Part shown: piece after piece, positions 6,565-15,113 of the stretch
Numbering within the stretch: the stretch's first letter is position 1
How the letters are laid out: each line of letters begins with the position of its first letter
Translations under genes and position numbers: made by a program
The notes under the pieces: generated by a model
Told to the model about the DNA's origin: nothing
Seen by the model: the letters and a program-made list of their open reading frames with translations, nothing else
Database searches by the model: none
Assembly: GCA_031267345.1 (NCBI GenBank)
Contig: JAIRZG010000255.1
Location: forward strand, 1-23,816
DNA length: 23,816 nucleotides
Origin: Zoogloeaceae bacterium
GTDB taxonomy: Bacteria; Pseudomonadota; Gammaproteobacteria; Burkholderiales; Rhodocyclaceae
Reading direction: 5' to 3'

Positions 6565-7057
6565 AACGAACTCCAGGTGAGAAAGAAAGATCAGGGGCAA
6601 TCCGCCGGAAGCCGCTGGCGAGGGTTTTTCCCATCGCCCAGACGTGCCGCCCGACACCGCCCTGACCACGCATATTAACCCGAATGCGCCGTAAAGTGCA
6701 GAAGCGGGATGAACCGCAGGGGCCAGAACATCGAACTGCGTTCCTCGTTAACGGATTTTTATGCTCCGCTTATGAAGCGGACGACAGTTCCGACCCGCGC
6801 GCATATCCTGATGATGTAGAATTCCCGTAGTTACGGTGAAGAGGCGAAGCTCACTGACTGCAACTTGTCTTGCCGCGCCGTACAGTACGTCGGCATTGAT
6901 TCTACAATGCCGCGCGCGGGTCGAAAAAAGGCGGCAAGCGCTTTTTGGCGGTATATTGAAAATCGAAACTCTCAAAGTGCCTGTTTATGCGGATTTTGGC
7001 GTATCGTTTTCGATTGCGTCCCGCTCCGTTTTTTCCCCGACACGGCAACAAACTTTC
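6565..7057. other. Divergent intergenic region (about 490 bp) between pta and the HD-GYP gene
   Basis: No gene is convincing here. It should hold the divergent promoters, but I find no strong -35/-10 pair. Two perfect inverted repeats stand out: TCCGCTT-ATG-AAGCGGA (6765-6781) and CGGCATTG-ATTCTA-CAATGCCG (6891-6912). The second can be enclosed by an outer stem CCGCGC (6873-6878) with GCGCGG (6914-6919). Neither is followed by a T-run. A weak TATATT lies at 6952-6957. Confidence 0.6.
6891..6912. repeat. Perfect 8-bp inverted repeat upstream of the HD-GYP gene
   Basis: CGGCATTG and CAATGCCG are separated by ATTCTA, about 145 bases before the HD-GYP start. It could be an operator or an mRNA leader hairpin. 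No T-run follows, which argues against a terminator. Confidence 0.45.
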
Positions 7058-8263
7058 ATGCTGAAACGAATCGAAGCCTCTCACCTGAAAACCGGGATGT
7101 ACATTCAGGAATTCTGTGGTTCCTGGCTCGAGCATCCTTTCTGGCGCTCGCAATTTTTGCTTTCCGACCCGGAGGATTTGCGGCGCATCCGGGAAAGCGC
7201 CTTGCGCGAAGTCTGGATTGATACCGAGCGTGGACTGGATGTCAGCGACGGGGCGTCGCGGGAAGAAGCCACGCGTATTGAGCTGCCGCCGCCGCCCGTA
7301 TTGAGGCCGGAAACCCGACCGGTCAGTATGCGCGCGGAGGTCGATCGCGCGGCGAAAATCTGCGCCCGTTCGCGGGAATCCATCACTTCGATGTTTCAGG
7401 AAGCCCGCATGGGGCGGACGGTTGAAATCGAGCAGGCCGTCAGCCTGGTGGATGAAATCTCCGATTCCGTGATGCGTAACGCGGGCGCGCTGGTCAGTCT
7501 GGCGCGTCTGAAAACCGCTGACAACTATACCTACATGCATTCGGTGGCGGTCTGCGCTTTGATGATCGCGCTTGCCCGCCAATTGCAGTTTGACGAGGAA
7601 CAGGTGCGCAACGCCGGTCTGGCCGGCCTCATTCACGATCTGGGCAAAATGCGGATTCCGCCGGAAGTGCTGAACAAAAACGGCAAACTGACGGACGCCG
7701 AATTCGATCTGATGAAAACCCATCCCCGCGAAGGCTATGAAATCCTGAAACGCAACCAGACGGTTTCGCCGGAAGTCATGGATGTTTGTCTGTCGCACCA
7801 TGAAAAACTCGATGGCAGCGGCTATCCGCGCAAGTTGAAGGGCGACCAGATCAGCCTCTTTGCCCGCATGGGCGCCATTTGCGATGTCTATGACGCCATT
7901 ACTTCACAGCGCCCGTACAAAAGCGGCTGGGATCCCGCCGAATCCCTGCACAAGATGTCGGAATGGCGCGGGCATCTCGACATGTATCTGTTCCGCGCCT
8001 TTGTCAAAGGTTTGGGCATTTATCCGGTCGGCTCGCTGGTGCGCCTGAATTCCGGACGGATTGGCGTGGTCATCGAGCAAAGTCCCAAATCCCTGCTGAC
8101 GCCCAGAATCAGGGTCTTTTTCTCGGCGCGCGGCAATAGTCGCATCCCTCCGGAAATCGTCGACCTTGCCCGCTCCGGTTGCCCGGAAAAAATCGTGGCG
8201 CGTGAAGAACCGGAAAACTGGAATTTTCAGGATCTGGAAAACCTGTGGGTCATTCCCGCCTGA
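7058..8263 (+). CDS. HD-GYP domain protein with N-terminal DUF3391 (putative c-di-GMP phosphodiesterase)
   Basis: HD-GYP proteins hydrolyse cyclic di-GMP to GMP or pGpG. The 401-residue product opens with a DUF3391-type segment (MLKRIEASHLKTGMYIQEF, residues 1-19, through HPFWRSQFLL). The HD-GYP domain spans about 155-340, with H161, the HD pair at 193-194 in IHDLGKMRIP, HHEKLDGSGYP at 247-257 and ICDVYDAITSQRPYK. All expected metal-binding and GYP residues are present, so catalysis is likely. No receiver or membrane domain is seen. ATG 7058 begins the conserved N-terminus; the open frame upstream to 6836 looks non-conserved. No clear ribosome binding site is visible. recQ begins 4 bases after the stop. 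Confidence 0.92.
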   Translation: MLKRIEASHLKTGMYIQEFCGSWLEHPFWRSQFLLSDPEDLRRIRESALREVWIDTERGLDVSDGASREEATRIELPPPPVLRPETRPVSMRAEVDRAAKICARSRESITSMFQEARMGRTVEIEQAVSLVDEISDSVMRNAGALVSLARLKTADNYTYMHSVAVCALMIALARQLQFDEEQVRNAGLAGLIHDLGKMRIPPEVLNKNGKLTDAEFDLMKTHPREGYEILKRNQTVSPEVMDVCLSHHEKLDGSGYPRKLKGDQISLFARMGAICDVYDAITSQRPYKSGWDPAESLHKMSEWRGHLDMYLFRAFVKGLGIYPVGSLVRLNSGRIGVVIEQSPKSLLTPRIRVFFSARGNSRIPPEIVDLARSGCPEKIVAREEPENWNFQDLENLWVIPA

Positions 8264-8267
8264 ACAC

Positions 8268-10103
<1,836 letters not shown>

Positions 10104-10129
10104 TCTGGTAGAGTGCGCGCCTTGTTTGG

Positions 10130-10136
10130 AAGGAGG
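10130..10136 (+). promoter_or_regulatory. Strong Shine-Dalgarno deciding a GTG start for the TerC-family gene
   Basis: AAGGAGG lies 5 bases before GTG 10142. It is the best ribosome binding site in the window and supports GTG rather than a downstream ATG as the start codon. Confidence 0.8.
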
Positions 10137-10141
10137 ATATC

Positions 10142-10903
10142 GTGGACATTCTTTTGACGCCGGAGGCCCTGTTCGCCTTTTTGACCCTGACGGCGCTGGA
10201 ACTGGTGCTAGGCATTGACAACATCATTTTTATCGCCATTCTGGTGAACCGGCTGCCGCCGGATCGACGGGATTTTGCGCGGCGGCTGGGCTTGTTTCTC
10301 GCCATGTTTGTCCGCATCGTCCTGCTCACCCTGCTCGCCTGGATGGCCGGATTGACCGAGCCGCTACTGACCCTGTTCGGGCATGGTTTTTCCTGGCGCG
10401 ACTTGATACTGATGGCGGGTGGTCTTTTTCTGGTCTGGAAAAGCACCGGGGAAATCCATCAATTGCTGGAGGGCGAAGCGGGCGAAGCGTCTTCCGCGTT
10501 AAAAACTTCTTTTGTCGCCATCATCACGCAGATTATCGTCATTGATCTGGTGTTCTCGCTGGATTCCATCATTACCGCCATCGGCATGGTCAGCCAGCTA
10601 TCGGTCATGGTCGCCGCCGTGGTGGCTTCGGTCGCCCTGATGATGGTCGCCTCCGGCCCCATTGCCCGCTTCGTGACCGGACATCCCACGGTCAGGATGC
10701 TGGCGCTTTCCTTCCTGATGGTGGTTGGCGTGGCGCTGGTGGCCGATGGTTTTGGCCACCATATCCCCAAAGGCTACATCTATTCCGCAATGGCGTTTTC
10801 CGTGCTGGTGGAAATGCTCAACATTCGGATGCGTAAAAACGCGCCACGCCCCGTAGCGCTCAGGGACGCCTATGCGGAGCCCGCAGAAAACGAACAACGA
10901 TAG
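10142..10903 (+). CDS. TerC/YoaE-family integral membrane protein
   Basis: The 253-residue product is a polytopic inner-membrane protein with about seven hydrophobic segments. Two family hallmarks are present: LELVLGIDNIIFIAIL near the N-terminus and VIDLVFSLDSIITAIGM in the middle, each with a conserved intramembrane aspartate. No CBS or CorC domain follows, so it is the short YgdQ/YoaE-like form. Some TerC-family members have been linked to metal (manganese) export and to metallating secreted proteins, but the exact role here cannot be read from the sequence. Translation starts at GTG with a strong upstream AAGGAGG. It lies 38 bases behind recQ, and its stop is 3 bases from the convergent glnB stop. 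Confidence 0.9.
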   Translation: MDILLTPEALFAFLTLTALELVLGIDNIIFIAILVNRLPPDRRDFARRLGLFLAMFVRIVLLTLLAWMAGLTEPLLTLFGHGFSWRDLILMAGGLFLVWKSTGEIHQLLEGEAGEASSALKTSFVAIITQIIVIDLVFSLDSIITAIGMVSQLSVMVAAVVASVALMMVASGPIARFVTGHPTVRMLALSFLMVVGVALVADGFGHHIPKGYIYSAMAFSVLVEMLNIRMRKNAPRPVALRDAYAEPAENEQR

Positions 10904-10906
10904 AAA

Positions 10907-11245
10907 CTACACCGCCGATTCGCCGATTTCTCCGGTGCGGATACGCACCACCTGTTCGACGGGCAGGACAAAAATCTTGCCATCGCCGATCTTGTTGGTG
11001 CGGGCGGCCTTGATGATGGCGTCGAGGGCGGTTTCCAGCAGTTCGTCGGCAATGACGATTTCGATTTTCAGCTTGGGCAGGAAATCCACCACATATTCCG
11101 CGCCCCGGTAGAGTTCGGTGTGTCCCTTCTGGCGACCAAAGCCCTTGACTTCACTGACCGTCAGACCGGTTACGCCGATGTCGGAGAGGGCTTCCCGCAC
11201 CTCGTCAAGTTTGAACGGCTTAATGATGGCTTCGATTTTTTTCAT
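10907..11245 (-). CDS. glnB: Nitrogen regulatory protein P-II
   Basis: Trimeric signal protein that reads ATP/ADP and 2-oxoglutarate and controls glutamine synthetase adenylylation, NtrB or AmtB. The ATG at 11245 gives exactly 112 residues. The T-loop contains the uridylylation tyrosine Y51 in RGAEYVVDF, the B-loop is TNKIGDGKIFV, and the C-loop is RIRTGE. AGGA precedes the start by about 7 bases; an upstream in-frame ATG at 11284 would add 13 unconserved residues. The gene follows ppa by 44 bases on the same strand. No amtB is adjacent, so GlnB versus GlnK cannot be settled by context. The Lys-Lys-Ile-Glu-Ala start is typical of either. Confidence 0.95.
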   Translation of the reverse strand: MKKIEAIIKPFKLDEVREALSDIGVTGLTVSEVKGFGRQKGHTELYRGAEYVVDFLPKLKIEIVIADELLETALDAIIKAARTNKIGDGKIFVLPVEQVVRIRTGEIGESAV

Positions 11246-11289
11246 ATGCGTTCCTTGGGTTGTGTTCAGGATGGACTTTAGCAAAAAGC

Positions 11290-11838
11290 TCAGAAATTGG
11301 GTTTTTTCTTGCTGTGCTCAAAGCGATCAACGCCCGCGAGAATTTCCGCCTTCGCCGCCGCAACCCCTTGCCAGCCCTGCACCTTGACCCATTTCCCGTT
11401 TTCCAGATCCTTGTAGTGCGCGAAAAAATGCGCGATCTGTTGCAGCAGCAAAGGTTGCAAATCGTCAATGTCGCGCACCTGATCGTAGAGCGGCGTGAGT
11501 CGGGAGGCGGGCACAGCGACCAGCTTGGCGTCCACGCCGGCTTCGTCTTCCATTGCCAGCATCCCCAACGGACGGCACGTCACCACCACGCCTGGTTGCA
11601 AAGGACAGGGTGCGACCACCAGCGCGTCCACCGGATCGCCATCGTCCGCAAGGGTATGCGGGATAAAACCATAGTCGCACGGATAATGCATGGGCGTGGC
11701 CATGAACCGATCCACCAGCACACAGCCGGAAGCCTTGTCCAGCTCATACTTGATGCCCGGCGTATGCGCGGGGATTTCAATGATCACATTGAAGGCATTG
11801 GGGATGTCCTCGCCAATCGACAGCGCCTCAATATTCAT
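11290..11838 (-). CDS. ppa: Inorganic pyrophosphatase (family I)
   Basis: Soluble Mg-dependent enzyme that hydrolyses the pyrophosphate released by polymer synthesis. The 182-residue product shows the family I signature DDGDPVDALVV with its metal-binding aspartates, and the active-site segments IKYELDK, MHYPCDYGFIPHT and KDLENGKWVKVQGW. The length matches bacterial family I enzymes. ATG 11838 is preceded by GGAG at 9 bases. The gene lies between rsmA (upstream, same strand) and glnB (downstream). A 109-base gap before it contains a REP-like hairpin, so it may have its own promoter. Confidence 0.97.
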   Translation of the reverse strand: MNIEALSIGEDIPNAFNVIIEIPAHTPGIKYELDKASGCVLVDRFMATPMHYPCDYGFIPHTLADDGDPVDALVVAPCPLQPGVVVTCRPLGMLAMEDEAGVDAKLVAVPASRLTPLYDQVRDIDDLQPLLLQQIAHFFAHYKDLENGKWVKVQGWQGVAAAKAEILAGVDRFEHSKKKPNF

Positions 11839-11905
11839 TTGCTATAACTCCGGAAGGGAAAAAGGCGCGATGTTAACAGGTATCGGGGAACGAATGCCAG
11901 GAATC

Positions 11906-11945
11906 CGATCGTGGGAGCAGGGTTCAACCCACCTTTGCGAAATTG
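11906..11945. repeat. REP-like palindromic element downstream of rsmA
   Basis: The + strand reads GATCGTGGGAGCAGGGTT, then CAACCCACCTTTGCGAAATT. It contains the palindromic core GGGTT-C-AACCC (11920-11930) inside GTGGG...CCCAC (11911-11932). The overall pattern (GTGGGAGC, central palindrome, GCGAAAT) resembles intergenic REP elements of proteobacteria. Only one copy is in the window, so repetitiveness is inferred. It might also help end rsmA transcription. Confidence 0.4.
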
Positions 11946-11947
11946 CG

Positions 11948-12772
11948 TCATGAACGGGTGGAAAACTGATTGGCGAGCGCGATGAATCCGGCGAGCGGAA
12001 TGTCTTCCGCGCGTTGGGTCGGGGCGATGTTCAGGGCGGTGAGTTCATCTGTGGCGAACAGAGGTTTCAAGGTGTTACGCAGCATTTTGCGTCGTTGGGA
12101 GAAGGCGGCGGCGACGATTTTTTCCAGCGTGGCGATGTCGCACAGCGCGCGTTCGGCGGCGGATTTGGGCGTCAGGCGCACGACTGCCGATTGCACCTTG
12201 GGCGACGGATTGAAACTTTCCGGCGGCGCGTCAAACAGCCAGTCCAGATAGAACCGGTAGCCCAACATGACGGAAAGGCGACCATAGGCGGCCTCGCCGG
12301 GTTTCGCCACCATGCGCTCGACCACCTCTTTTTGCAGCATGAAGTGCATATCGTGGAGATGGTCGGCGCAGCCTGCAAGATGAAAAAGCAGCGGTGTGGA
12401 AATGTTGTAAGGCAGATTGCCGACAATACGCAGACGCTTGTCTCCACGGTCTGAAGCGCCGCCCAACGCGCCAAAATCAAAGGTCAGCGCGTCGCCCGCG
12501 TGGAGGGTGAGTTTTTCGGGCGCGTACTGTCGCCGCAGACGGACAATCAGGTCGCGGTCGATTTCCACGACATGTAAATGATTGACTCGCGCCATCAGCG
12601 GCTCGGTAAGCGCTCCCAGTCCGGGGCCGATTTCCACCAGCGTATCGTCCGGCTGTGGATCGATGGCGGCGACAATGTTGTGTACGACACGGGAATCGAC
12701 CAGAAAATTCTGCCCGAAACGCCTGCGCGGGATGTGACCGGTAGGGGTAGCGCGGGGTTTGTGAGCAATCAT
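11948..12772 (-). CDS. rsmA: 16S rRNA dimethyladenosine transferase RsmA (KsgA)
   Basis: Dimethylates two adjacent adenosines in the 3' terminal helix of 16S rRNA during 30S maturation. The 274-residue product starts MIAHKPRATPTGH and contains the family markers RRRFGQNFLVD (residues 16-26), the SAM motif VEIGPGLGALTEPL (46-59), HVVEIDRDL and the catalytic motif GNLPYNIST (118-126). The open frame extends further upstream, but ATG 12772 gives the conserved N-terminus. It starts 7 bases after the stop of a CdsA-like gene. In related bacteria rsmA usually follows pdxA directly; here three membrane-protein genes lie between them. Confidence 0.96.
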   Translation of the reverse strand: MIAHKPRATPTGHIPRRRFGQNFLVDSRVVHNIVAAIDPQPDDTLVEIGPGLGALTEPLMARVNHLHVVEIDRDLIVRLRRQYAPEKLTLHAGDALTFDFGALGGASDRGDKRLRIVGNLPYNISTPLLFHLAGCADHLHDMHFMLQKEVVERMVAKPGEAAYGRLSVMLGYRFYLDWLFDAPPESFNPSPKVQSAVVRLTPKSAAERALCDIATLEKIVAAAFSQRRKMLRNTLKPLFATDELTALNIAPTQRAEDIPLAGFIALANQFSTRS

Positions 12773-12779
12773 GGGCGCG

Positions 12780-13532
12780 TCAATTCCGCATGGCGGGAGC
12801 AGAGAAGAACAGGGTAAGGCCGGGCAGCAAGGACAGGAGGCTGCCCAGGACATCAAGCACGCCATACGGCAGCAGCGCGCCACTGTTGGCAACACACGCC
12901 CGCCGTTTGAGCCAGACAATCAGCGCATTGCCCACCATACCCAACACGGCAAAAGGAAAAAACCAAACAAATGTGACCAGTAACGCGACGACGACAATCA
13001 TGGACATATGACCACTATCTTGCAGGGAAAACCACGTCACAGTACAGATAAAAACAAGCAGCAAGACCGAGATTTTGCCGAATTTCCGGGCGATAAACCC
13101 TGACCACCAGGCAATGCCCACAACAACACCCATGATGTCGTGATCATATGCGCGCACCCGGACGAAAGCCAGCCAGAGGACGAACAGCAGAAAAACCCCC
13201 AGCATCCGCAAAATACCGTTTCCCCAATTCGTCGGCTGCCCTGCCATTTTGCGCATCCCCGCCAGCCAGATGGGCGCAATCACTACCCAGAACAGCGTGG
13301 TCAACAGATCTCCCAGACAAAAACCGAAAAACAGGAGGCTGAATACCAGCGCCGCCGCAAATTTCGCGCCCGTCAATTCTGCCCATTCCCACGCGGCGAG
13401 AGTCAGGAGCAGTGCGATAAATATGCCCCAATAGAGCTGCGGCAGGAAAAACAGGGCGGCGAAAAGAACGACGGGCGGTATGATGAACCACGTGACGGCG
13501 GCAACAAAGGAAGAACGGGCGTTGAAGGTCAT
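12780..13532 (-). CDS. CdsA-like membrane protein lacking catalytic residues (250 aa, pseudoenzyme candidate)
   Basis: A polytopic membrane protein that aligns by eye along its whole length with CDP-diacylglycerol synthase (CdsA). The N-terminal block LFAALFFLPQLYW...LTLAAWEWAELTG (residues 23-54) matches the CdsA start. The C-terminal region has VWLKRRACVANSGALLPYG (206-224) and LPGLTLF. At each diagnostic position the CdsA residue is missing: GDLxES reads GNALIV, KDS reads ANS, HGG and DRID are lost (YGVLDVLG), and the ADxxAYFxGRxFG/SPGKTWEG region reads SGFIARKFGK then hydrophobic residues. A cytidylyltransferase activity is therefore unlikely. Its ATG overlaps the stop of the upstream paralogue (ATGA), and rsmA follows after 7 bases. 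Local GC looks lower than in its neighbours. Role unknown. Confidence 0.7.
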   Translation of the reverse strand: MTFNARSSFVAAVTWFIIPPVVLFAALFFLPQLYWGIFIALLLTLAAWEWAELTGAKFAAALVFSLLFFGFCLGDLLTTLFWVVIAPIWLAGMRKMAGQPTNWGNGILRMLGVFLLFVLWLAFVRVRAYDHDIMGVVVGIAWWSGFIARKFGKISVLLLVFICTVTWFSLQDSGHMSMIVVVALLVTFVWFFPFAVLGMVGNALIVWLKRRACVANSGALLPYGVLDVLGSLLSLLPGLTLFFSAPAMRN

Positions 13533-14434
13533 GGCGCGTCCGAACGCATCAGCCACAGCAACGCCAGCGCGAACGTCGGCAAGACCGCCATCAGGCCGTG
13601 CAGGTATTCGAGAACGCGGATCGGCAAGGAATGCGTTTCCACGCCTGCCTGTTGCCGGAGCATCACCAGCCAATGTCCGCCGCCAATGCTGAGGGCAATA
13701 AACGGGAGCTGACTCAAGGACAACAAGGCCGACCCGATAATCATCACTTCGCGGGCAGAAGGAGGGAAACCCCGCGCGTAAAAAATCACCATGAGCATAC
13801 CCGACAGGATCAGGCTGAACAGGATGCAGCCGATCACCGCGCCCCCGGCAATGGCGCAACATCGCCAGCATTTTCGCGCCCGGCCCGCAAAACGCTGACC
13901 GCAAAAAAGCGCGAAAACCTCAATCACGCGGACAAAGCAGAGCAGGTACACAAGCAGCAGGACGCCGTAACCCTCGTCACGCAACTGTACGCTCGCCGGC
14001 CAAACCGCCAGCAACAAACCGGCGCCAAGCACAAGCTGAAACCCTTTGCCCCACGCCGTTTGCGTCAGCCGTCCGCCATGCCACGCCCAGAGCGGCGCAA
14101 TCAGACACCAGAACACGGCAACCAACGCATATACCCAATCCGCCAGATATTGGGATTCAGAAAAGATAAACACCATACCCAGATGGTCGTCCTGCGTTTC
14201 CGGCAAACGCAAAACCTCTGCGGGCAGAAAAAACAGCGCGCCCACACAGAGCGCCAAAAACAGCGCGGCAAAAACAAGGCGTCCCGACGATTTTATGCCT
14301 GTGAGATATGCCCATTCCCATGCGGCAACCGTCAACAACACCGCCATGCAGCGCGTCCAATACATCTGCGGCAGCAAAAGCAGGGCGGCGAAAAAAATGA
14401 GCGGGAAGGCCAGCGCCGCAGCGATTTTGGGCAT
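13529..14434 (-). CDS. Second CdsA-like membrane protein lacking catalytic residues (301 aa)
   Basis: Paralogue of the following gene. Both share an N-terminal block of the form FAAL-LPQ-YW...LLT-AAWEWA-LTG-K (here residues 15-48). The central FWCLIAPLWAWHGGRL and WPASVQLRDEGY, and the C-terminal MLRQQAGVETHSLPIRVLEYL and VLPTFALALL, track CdsA closely. Here too the functional residues are gone: the AD-AYFxGRxFG segment reads VRVIEVFALFCGQRFAG, SPGKTWEG is replaced by a cysteine-rich ARKCWRCCAIAG, and the GDLxES, KD and HGG-DR-D residues are absent. About eight hydrophobic segments are visible. The start at ATG 14434 shares one base with the stop of the upstream hydrolase gene (TGATG). Probably a non-catalytic CdsA relative; function unknown. 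Confidence 0.68.
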   Translation of the reverse strand: MPKIAAALAFPLIFFAALLLLPQMYWTRCMAVLLTVAAWEWAYLTGIKSSGRLVFAALFLALCVGALFFLPAEVLRLPETQDDHLGMVFIFSESQYLADWVYALVAVFWCLIAPLWAWHGGRLTQTAWGKGFQLVLGAGLLLAVWPASVQLRDEGYGVLLLVYLLCFVRVIEVFALFCGQRFAGRARKCWRCCAIAGGAVIGCILFSLILSGMLMVIFYARGFPPSAREVMIIGSALLSLSQLPFIALSIGGGHWLVMLRQQAGVETHSLPIRVLEYLHGLMAVLPTFALALLWLMRSDAP

Positions 14435-14979
14435 CAGGCGTTTCCTTTGATTTGTTCGCGTCTGCGGCGTAAATGGCGAACGAACAAAGCGGTGGCGAAG
14501 GCGGGCAGCCAGATCCAGGACAATTCGGAATACAGCACGGCGAGACCGCGTTCGGAAAACAGGCGGGCGAGGCTCATCGGCGACACCTGTATGGGTCGCC
14601 AGGGGAAAAAGTAACGGGTATCCGTAAAAGGCCATAACAACGCTACGCCCAGGCCGCCATTGGTGAGCGCGTCCAGCGCGATGTGGCTGAGCGCCGCCAG
14701 AAAAATCAGGCCGCCCGTCAGGCGGCGGGAAGCCTTGAGCCAGGGCGCGACGCCAAACCCTGATAGCCCGCAGGTCAAGGCAAACAGCAAGGAGTGGGAA
14801 AAGCCTCTATGTCCAAGCCAACTGCCATAGGGAACGCCCCGATAAAAGCCGATGCCATCCAGATCCGGGAGCATCGCAAACAGCAACAGCGCGACCACAA
14901 GGCGCGGCGGAATCACGCGCGTCCCACAGGCCAGACTCAAGGCCAGCATGGGCGCGGGATGCGTGAAAATGGTCGGCAT
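14434..14979 (-). CDS. YdjM/DUF457-like membrane-bound metal-dependent hydrolase
   Basis: The 181-residue inner-membrane protein has the family pattern of His/Asp residues: THPAP (H7), LPDLDG (D39, D41), GHRGFSHSL (H57, H62) and LSHIALDALTNGG (H99, D103), ending in WPFTDTRYFFPW. The family is annotated as LexA-regulated, membrane-bound, metal-dependent hydrolases related to the zinc phospholipase C fold; substrates are mostly unknown. Four or so transmembrane segments are likely. ATG 14979 is one base from a TCAGRRR repeat, so no normal ribosome binding site is visible. The gene is first of a three-gene overlapping set with two CdsA-like genes, which hints at a phospholipid-related role (inference). 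I did not identify a LexA box. Confidence 0.82.
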   Translation of the reverse strand: MPTIFTHPAPMLALSLACGTRVIPPRLVVALLLFAMLPDLDGIGFYRGVPYGSWLGHRGFSHSLLFALTCGLSGFGVAPWLKASRRLTGGLIFLAALSHIALDALTNGGLGVALLWPFTDTRYFFPWRPIQVSPMSLARLFSERGLAVLYSELSWIWLPAFATALFVRHLRRRREQIKGNA

Positions 14980-14980
14980 T

Positions 14981-15001
14981 TCAGGGATCAGAGGTCAGAT
15001 G
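14981..15001. repeat. Degenerate TCAGRRR heptad repeat, copy 2 (three units)
   Basis: TCAGGGA, TCAGAGG and TCAGATG follow each other on the + strand, beginning one base from the start codon of the - strand hydrolase gene. Both the relation to the start codon and the orientation are the same as in the copy beside ruvC. Confidence 0.6.
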
Positions 15002-15051
15002 TAGGGGCGACCTGCGTTCACCCGCTGCGGGCGAGCACAGGTCGCCCCTAC
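15001..15051. repeat. 51-bp near-perfect palindromic element between pdxA and the hydrolase gene
   Basis: Two 25-base arms (15001-15025 and 15027-15051) are inverted complements except at three positions. The outer 14 bases, GTAGGGGCGACCTG, match exactly. It can form a long stem-loop in RNA or a cruciform in DNA. Elements with GTAGGGGCGAC ends are, from memory, dispersed intergenic repeats in several bacterial groups; that it is repeated in this genome is inferred. No open reading frame is present, so it could be MITE/REP-like. Confidence 0.65.
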
Positions 15052-15113
15052 CATTCGCTGAACGATGGAGGACAGGAAAAAGAGCGGGCGTTTGTTTGGA
15101 CATGGCGGGTTTT

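Noticed and set aside
6748..6975. 75-codon - strand ORF in the pta/HD-GYP intergenic region
   Set aside because: No ribosome binding site, no recognisable domain and an unusual basic composition. It also spans the hairpin sequences.
6836..7057. N-terminal extension of the HD-GYP gene
   Set aside because: The conserved DUF3391 start is at the ATG 7058. The upstream residues look like translated non-coding sequence and include both arms of an inverted repeat.
12773..12919. N-terminal extension of rsmA
   Set aside because: It overlaps the CdsA-like gene's 3' end, is cysteine/serine-rich and unconserved; ATG 12772 gives the normal RsmA N-terminus.
12780..14434. Possibility that the two CdsA-like genes are one broken cdsA
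   Set aside because: Each contains its own complete N-terminal AAWEW block and C-terminal LKR/LRQ block, with intact frames. They are a duplicated pair rather than fragments of one gene.
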